NCBI GenBank assembly: GCA_004556565.1
Contig: SFGN01000054.1
Coordinates: 1 to 17,868, forward strand
Direction of reading: 5' to 3'
Origin: Lachnospiraceae bacterium
Lineage (GTDB): Bacteria > Bacillota_A > Clostridia > Lachnospirales > Lachnospiraceae
Length of the DNA stretch: 17,868 nucleotides
Below, one piece after another: positions 13,236 through 17,868 of this stretch. The notes under the pieces were generated by a model. That model saw nothing but the letters and a program-made list of their open reading frames with translations. It did no database searches and was not told the DNA's origin. The translations under genes and the position numbers were made by a program. Within the stretch, counting starts at the first letter, position 1. Each line of letters starts with the position of its first letter.

Positions 13236-15077
13236 TTATCTTCTGATTTTCAAAGTATTGCAAAACGTATCATACAGCTCACGAAACTCATCCGGAATAA
13301 TCTCCTTATCCGTTACCATCTTAAGCACATATCCAATATCTCTAAACCTTTCCGGTTCTTCTACGGATGTTTTTAACATCTTCTCATATAAGACTGGCAT
13401 TGCATCATTTGAGTGTTGAAAGATTCCTGATTCTCCTATTTGTTTTTTCTCAAGCATAGAAGCCAAATAATCATCACCCAGTACAAATGCAATATATTCC
13501 ACAAATGATGCTCTGTCTTTTACTATACTATTTACAACTGCACTCTCTCTGTCCTCAGGAAAACCTATTGTCGGAATCATGATAATCCTATGAATTTCAT
13601 CCTCACCTTCTTTTGCTGTAAGCTCATAGAACTCGGATAATTGCAGAATCTCAAGTTCTGTAAACTCGATCTTCTCACATAAAGTATGCTCTTGCTTTGA
13701 ATTAAAAGGTGAAACCATAATAGTTTTATCACTTGTAACCCCCGGAAATTCTACTGTTACCTTATATTTTCCGTAATTGTCTTCTGTAATGGTTGCTTTT
13801 CTCTTTGCTCTACACAGTTCTTTAATTTTCTGTTCCAAAGCATTTTTGTTATCACCATCTATATCCTGAACTGCATCCATTACTGTTACTTTTTCAAAGG
13901 GATTCTTTACATCATCCGCCGGACCACAAAAAATATCCTTCAGGAACTTCTCTCCATTAAGATACTTATTCTTCGTTCCAAGCCACAGCATCATTTCAAC
14001 ATTCTTATTGATTGCAGAATAAGATGCATTCATAGAACCAAGATAAAGGTCTACATCTGCATATTTTCTTCTGATATATATTTTGGCATGAATATCCTGT
14101 TTCATTTTATCTGTCATTTCATCAGAAATTGCATCTTCTCCATCCACAATCTCGTCTTTCAATACATAAATTGTAAAATTGTCAGTATCCATTTCCTTCA
14201 GCTTACTCAATTCTGATCTTCTCGTTATGAGAGTCCTCTTACTGTCTGATAAACCTCTTTCAGCAATGTTGAAATCTGCAATAACACTCTCTGAAAGAAA
14301 TGGCGACATCACTACCAGTTCATGGAATGTAGAGTCAGCACTGTTTCTATCGGTAGAAAATAACACATCCTCCGACATCTGATATGCGGTTTTTCCTATG
14401 CCAAGTGGCAGTATCTCAAAATTCTCTCCAAATTCTTTACTATCAAGCGAAAACGATACATCTGCCAGTTCTGCTTGCATATTTCTGATAAGCGTTCTCT
14501 TCTTACCAGCATGCTTCACATTGTTTGATACACTTCCTGACAGAAAATCCAGGAAATTTATAATCGGCTTCGTCTTTTTCTTCTGGCGTACCATTCTGCT
14601 ACTATCCATAGAAAAACTAACATCCCAGCTTCTGTCGAAGGTTAAATTTCGGCTCATTACTACAAACCGATACTTCTTATCTCCATCTTTATTCACATAG
14701 GATAATACCCAAGTTTTAGGATGAAATGCTGGATATCTTCCAAGCTGCCTGTCTTTTGGTAATGTCACTTCCACAACCATTTTTTCCAGAAGAATGGATA
14801 GTGCTGTTGGCTTCAATGGCGCTTTTATCTGCCCGGCTTCGCAGAATAGAATTATCTTGTCAGAAACTTTCTGCAGTGCATTCAGCATACTGATAGGATT
14901 CTGCATAAGCTTGCTGTCTGTTTCCTCAGATAAGCCGAGACAGATAGCTACTGCTGTAAGTGCTTCTAAGTCAAGGGAATATGTAGTTCCTATTGCCTTA
15001 TCAAGCTTGTATCCATTTGGTGGCATGAGAATAATGTTATAATCAGTCCTGTCACAATTCGAATCCGGTCTAAACAT
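13236..15077 (-). CDS. Phospholipase D-like protein with two HKD motifs (probable nuclease)
   Basis: The 613-aa protein has two degenerate HKD motifs. One is FHPKTW (His119, Lys121) followed by SRNLTFDRSWD; the other is IHAKIYI (His330, Lys332) followed by VDLYLGSMNAS with Gly347, Ser348 and Asn350. Two HKD half-sites normally make one active site; in bacterial defence loci such proteins are nucleases acting with helicases. About 250 C-terminal residues beyond the second site show no motif I recognise. The start overlaps the DUF6361-like gene by 8 bases, with GGAGGTGA before the ATG. Partnership with the helicase is inferred from the layout, as in DISARM and Mokosh, but other named components of those systems are absent. 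Confidence 0.85.
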   Translation of the reverse strand: MFRPDSNCDRTDYNIILMPPNGYKLDKAIGTTYSLDLEALTAVAICLGLSEETDSKLMQNPISMLNALQKVSDKIILFCEAGQIKAPLKPTALSILLEKMVVEVTLPKDRQLGRYPAFHPKTWVLSYVNKDGDKKYRFVVMSRNLTFDRSWDVSFSMDSSRMVRQKKKTKPIINFLDFLSGSVSNNVKHAGKKRTLIRNMQAELADVSFSLDSKEFGENFEILPLGIGKTAYQMSEDVLFSTDRNSADSTFHELVVMSPFLSESVIADFNIAERGLSDSKRTLITRRSELSKLKEMDTDNFTIYVLKDEIVDGEDAISDEMTDKMKQDIHAKIYIRRKYADVDLYLGSMNASYSAINKNVEMMLWLGTKNKYLNGEKFLKDIFCGPADDVKNPFEKVTVMDAVQDIDGDNKNALEQKIKELCRAKRKATITEDNYGKYKVTVEFPGVTSDKTIMVSPFNSKQEHTLCEKIEFTELEILQLSEFYELTAKEGEDEIHRIIMIPTIGFPEDRESAVVNSIVKDRASFVEYIAFVLGDDYLASMLEKKQIGESGIFQHSNDAMPVLYEKMLKTSVEEPERFRDIGYVLKMVTDKEIIPDEFRELYDTFCNTLKIRR

Positions 15078-16272
15078 CAGAACTCACCTCCCCGGAATAA
15101 ATATCATTGATAATCCTTCTGGCATTTGAGAATCTGTAGTCCAGTTCTCCACCACCAACCCATTTTGAATGGTCAAATTCCTTTGTTCTATTAAGTTTTG
15201 CTCTGTTAATACCTTTTAGTTGTCTTTCTCTTTTTTTAATAAGTTCGTCCGCTGCATCTATATCTAATGCCTTAAATGCTTTCTGAAGTTTACTTAGGAA
15301 CAGATATGTTCCCGGGTTATGGAGTTCTAATTTATTTAATACAGCACTAAGGTCTACATTTGCTCTTCGCTTTACTTGTGGCTTAAGTCTATCCCACTCA
15401 CTGACAGCTACTTCATTCTCTTCTTCTGACAACATCACATTAAATCGTACCCTTGCCATATATACAAGATTGTTGAATTCACAGGCAAGTTTCATCATGT
15501 ACGCAAGCTTCTCTTCTACTTTTTCTGATAACTCTGCTGCCATTGAAACAAAATCTTCATACTTGTTCATATCAATACGATTTTTTAACACGTATTCAAG
15601 TAATGTTCCTTTTGCCCCCTTTTGTATTTGCTTATCCAGATAAAAGGCCTCTTCATTTGTAAGTTCAATCGTCAGATTATCTCTCCAATTATCATGATAT
15701 ATAGGCAGATTCCAAAAACTAACATTCATGATATCTCCTGCATCAGAATCATCTTTCTCATTTTCTTCTGTCTCGTCATTTCTATTACCAAGTTTTGCAG
15801 AAGATTTCTGTGTATTTAGCTTCACTGCCAACGAAACATATTCAGGTATGGATAATCCATAATCACAAAAGATTCCATAAGTACGAATACCATTCCAATA
15901 GATATCTGATGGTTTTCTTGCAACCCAGCCTTTCGGCAAAACACGAGTTCCAATGACACCTTCTGCCTTTGGATTTGCCTCGAGCAATTTAATTCCACAC
16001 TCTTTTTCTTCCGCGTCTATCGCTCTCAAAATTCGATTTACATCTTTACCATATCTACCATCAATCGCATCTCTTAGGATATAAGGAACAATGAGAAAAT
16101 ACTTCGCTCTGGTCTGGATTGTAGATGTTCCCGGGAAGAAATAATTTGCAAAAGCATCACGAACAATGCCGATACCAAGTTCATCGACAGCTCCCTGTTC
16201 ACTTAGAAGATTGATTACATCAAGTGCCTTCTGCCTGTCTTCTTTCGAAAAATCTATCCATCCCAACTGCAT
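15070..16272 (-). CDS. DUF6361 family protein
   Basis: The 400-aa cytoplasmic protein starts MQLGWIDFSKEDRQKALDVI, with FFPGTSTIQTRAKYFLIVPY at about 50-69, which I recognise as the conserved front of DUF6361, from memory. Later segments include KPSDIYWNGIRTYGIF, LPKGWVARK and a Lys/Arg-rich C-terminus ending near a WVGGGELDYRFSNAR stretch. No catalytic motif, signal peptide or membrane helix is visible. ATG 16272 has AGGAGTG seven bases upstream and lies 20 bases after the HsdR stop. It is the first complete gene of the cassette and overlaps the PLD gene by 8 bases, implying tight co-expression. It may recognise a target or regulate the ATPase; this is a guess. Confidence 0.75.
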   Translation of the reverse strand: MQLGWIDFSKEDRQKALDVINLLSEQGAVDELGIGIVRDAFANYFFPGTSTIQTRAKYFLIVPYILRDAIDGRYGKDVNRILRAIDAEEKECGIKLLEANPKAEGVIGTRVLPKGWVARKPSDIYWNGIRTYGIFCDYGLSIPEYVSLAVKLNTQKSSAKLGNRNDETEENEKDDSDAGDIMNVSFWNLPIYHDNWRDNLTIELTNEEAFYLDKQIQKGAKGTLLEYVLKNRIDMNKYEDFVSMAAELSEKVEEKLAYMMKLACEFNNLVYMARVRFNVMLSEEENEVAVSEWDRLKPQVKRRANVDLSAVLNKLELHNPGTYLFLSKLQKAFKALDIDAADELIKKRERQLKGINRAKLNRTKEFDHSKWVGGGELDYRFSNARRIINDIYSGEVSSDV

Positions 16273-16292
16273 TTAATCACTCCTATCTAAAA

Positions 16293-17771
16293 CTATGTCA
16301 CATATGTATCTTCCACGTACGTCTCAGGCGTTGCTTCCTCTACTACCCCTGATTTTGGGTCAAAAATAAACTTTTTCTTTAATCTCTCATAAAGTACGGA
16401 ACCAACTGTTTCCATAACCTGCTGCATCATATCCGGATCATCAAATAGCTTTCGGAAGAACTGGTCGTTCTGCTCATATCGCTCTGCTGCCATGTTCGGG
16501 AAATCTCTTGCAAATAGCAACATAAATGTGGAACGGTCATTATTCTTAGCGTAGCTCTGCCACTTCTCCTGTGTTGCGTAATCATTCTCCATTTGAACAA
16601 GTACCTTATCCATCTCCGTGAAATTCGTCCCATATTTCTCGTTTATCTTGTCTATAATCGCAGTCAATGGATCTTTCTTAGGTTCACGATGTCCGGCTTC
16701 TCCCGAGATAGGGGTAAAACCACCATCCGTGCTTTCCAGCTCAATCGGTCCTTCAAAATCTTTCTCCAGACGATAATACTCTAAGAGTACTTTATCATCT
16801 ATATCAATCTTGCCTGCTCCTCCACCTTTTGGCAACATAGTATATAAGAATTTTCCGTAGACACTGAACTTATGAATATCCTTATCAAATAGTCTGCACA
16901 CCTGAGTAATATAGGCATACACACGGTTAAAACTTGCAAGCGTTGACTTAAATACATCCTGTCTTTCTATCTCAAGCGTATTAAATCGGTCTACTGCCGG
17001 ACGTAACTGTCCCTGCAATTTACCCAGATCACCTGCTGTCTGTTCTTCCTTCTGATAGAATAAATCCGCAAATTTGTCTACCTCTGAAGTCTGATATACC
17101 CGAAATCCATCCAGGGTATTCTTCATATCATACACAACATTCGGGTCAGTCTCTTCCAATAATACTGTCTCTTCATAAAAAGGTTCAAATGATGCCTTAA
17201 TATCTTCCGCTGAATTGACAAAATCAAGCACAAATGTATCCAGCTTCCCTCTTGTGGTTCTATTGAGTCTTGATAAAGTCTGTACTGCCTTTACCCCGGA
17301 TAACTTCTTATCCACGAACATGGTATGGAGCAGTGGTTCATCAAAACCGGTCTGATACTTCTCAGCAACAACCAGTATTCCATAATCATCCGTATGGAAC
17401 GCTTCCGGCAGGGACTTCTCCTTGATTGTCTCACCAGTCTTGGCCTTATTCATCCCTTCTTCCGTATAGGAAGTGCCATCATCATTTACTTCACCGGAAA
17501 TTGCCACCAATACTTCAAGGTCTTTGTATCCTTTTTCCTGAATCTGACGTCTGAATTCCTGCACATACCGAACTGCATGAAGTCTGGATGGTGTAACCAC
17601 CATTGCCTTTGCCCTTCCACCCATCTTATGTCTGGTCACATTCATAAAATATTCCAACATAATCGCTGTTTTCTGTGAAATATTATGTGGATGCAATGTC
17701 TCATAATTCAAAATTGCTTTTGCACCAGCTGTCGTATCAAATACCGGATCATCCTCTATTGTCTTCGCAAT
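16293..17771 (-). pseudogene. hsdR: Type I restriction enzyme subunit R, C-terminal fragment
   Basis: HsdR subunits are ATP-driven translocases with an N-terminal PD-ExK nuclease and are usually about 1000 residues. Here about 490 codons of the C-terminal part remain. They show the second RecA domain with KAMVVTPSRLHAVRYVQEF, then QTGFDEP and QTLSRLNR (motifs V and VI), and the helical tail. The nuclease and Walker A/B regions are missing. The frame is open back to 17771 (IAKTIEDDPVFD reads as genuine HsdR), where a TAG (17774-17772) and foreign sequence begin. The first ATG is at 17711 but has no ribosome binding site. No hsdM or hsdS is in the window. This fragment cannot cut DNA alone. It directly precedes the DUF6361 gene. 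Confidence 0.85.
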
Positions 17772-17868
17772 CTATAAGCCATTTATGATAATGTCCTAGT
17801 ATACCATATATGAAAATGTCCCAGATGTGGTATAATATCTTCCTTACGACTTATAACGAACAGGAGGA
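17772..17868 (+). mobile_element. Left end of an insertion sequence (partial)
   Basis: The sequence changes abruptly where HsdR stops. Two 13-base repeats, TATGATAATGTCC (17784-17796) and TATGAAAATGTCC (17809-17821), differ at one base and lie 25 bases apart. They are followed by an extended -10 box TGG-TATAAT (17828-17836) and AGGAGGA at the window's last bases, so a gene should start just beyond the edge on the plus strand. Repeated end sequences plus an outward gene fit an IS21-like or IS481-like element, but the family is not proven. The exact IS edge is within a few bases of 17772. Confidence 0.5.

Noticed and set aside
9965..16272. Calling the cassette DISARM or Mokosh
   Set aside because: Helicase and PLD genes are shared in kind, but DUF1998, methyltransferase and kinase or RNA-helicase fusion parts are not seen, so the name would be unsupported.
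1..17868. tRNA, rRNA, riboswitch or CRISPR array
   Set aside because: I found no cloverleaf, conserved rRNA segment, recognised riboswitch core or regularly spaced repeat array on either strand by eye.

Overview
The window reads as accessory DNA from a gut-type Clostridia genome, most likely Lachnospiraceae. The reasons are low-to-moderate G+C, strong AGGAGG-type ribosome binding sites, a MobA/MobL relaxase followed by a DUF6040-like membrane protein, and a DUF6061-like small protein. This placement comes from recalled family resemblance, not from a database search. Nothing in the window is core chromosomal machinery.

Left part, about 1-5620, mostly + strand: a mobilizable-element module. 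It opens with a clear MOBQ-type oriT (11-bp inverted repeat plus a TAAGTGCG/CCCT nick core) and the relaxase it should serve. A coiled-coil ORF is nested in another frame inside the relaxase 3' end, and a coiled-coil membrane protein follows. Next comes AT-rich cargo: a secreted protein with a glycine-rich hydrophobic segment and a tiny two-helix membrane protein, a bacteriocin/immunity-like arrangement. After gene remnants and hairpins come a DUF6061-like gene, a frameshifted small membrane gene and a Phd/Doc toxin-antitoxin pair on the minus strand.

Right part, about 5548-17771, all minus strand: twelve genes with gaps of about 20 nt or less, or short overlaps. In transcription order they are a truncated HsdR (type I restriction), a DUF6361-like protein, a protein with two phospholipase-D HKD motifs, a 1083-aa SF2/SNF2-like helicase, a 228-aa protein of unknown function, a NUDIX-DUF429 fusion, an EF-hand-like small membrane protein, a YaiI/YqxD protein, a PAS-domain protein, an ArsC/Spx-like protein carrying an in-frame palindromic insertion, a divergent peptide deformylase, and a macro-domain protein that has lost its C-terminal half. 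HsdR is cut at about 17771 by what looks like an insertion-sequence end. The macro gene is cut at about 5620, where the toxin-antitoxin side begins.

The most interesting unit is DUF6361-PLD-helicase-228aa (plus perhaps NUDIX-DUF429). It is a tightly coupled cassette with the parts of an anti-phage system: a nucleic-acid translocase, an HKD nuclease and unknown partners. It sits in the remains of a type I restriction locus and does not match DISARM or another system I can name with certainty.
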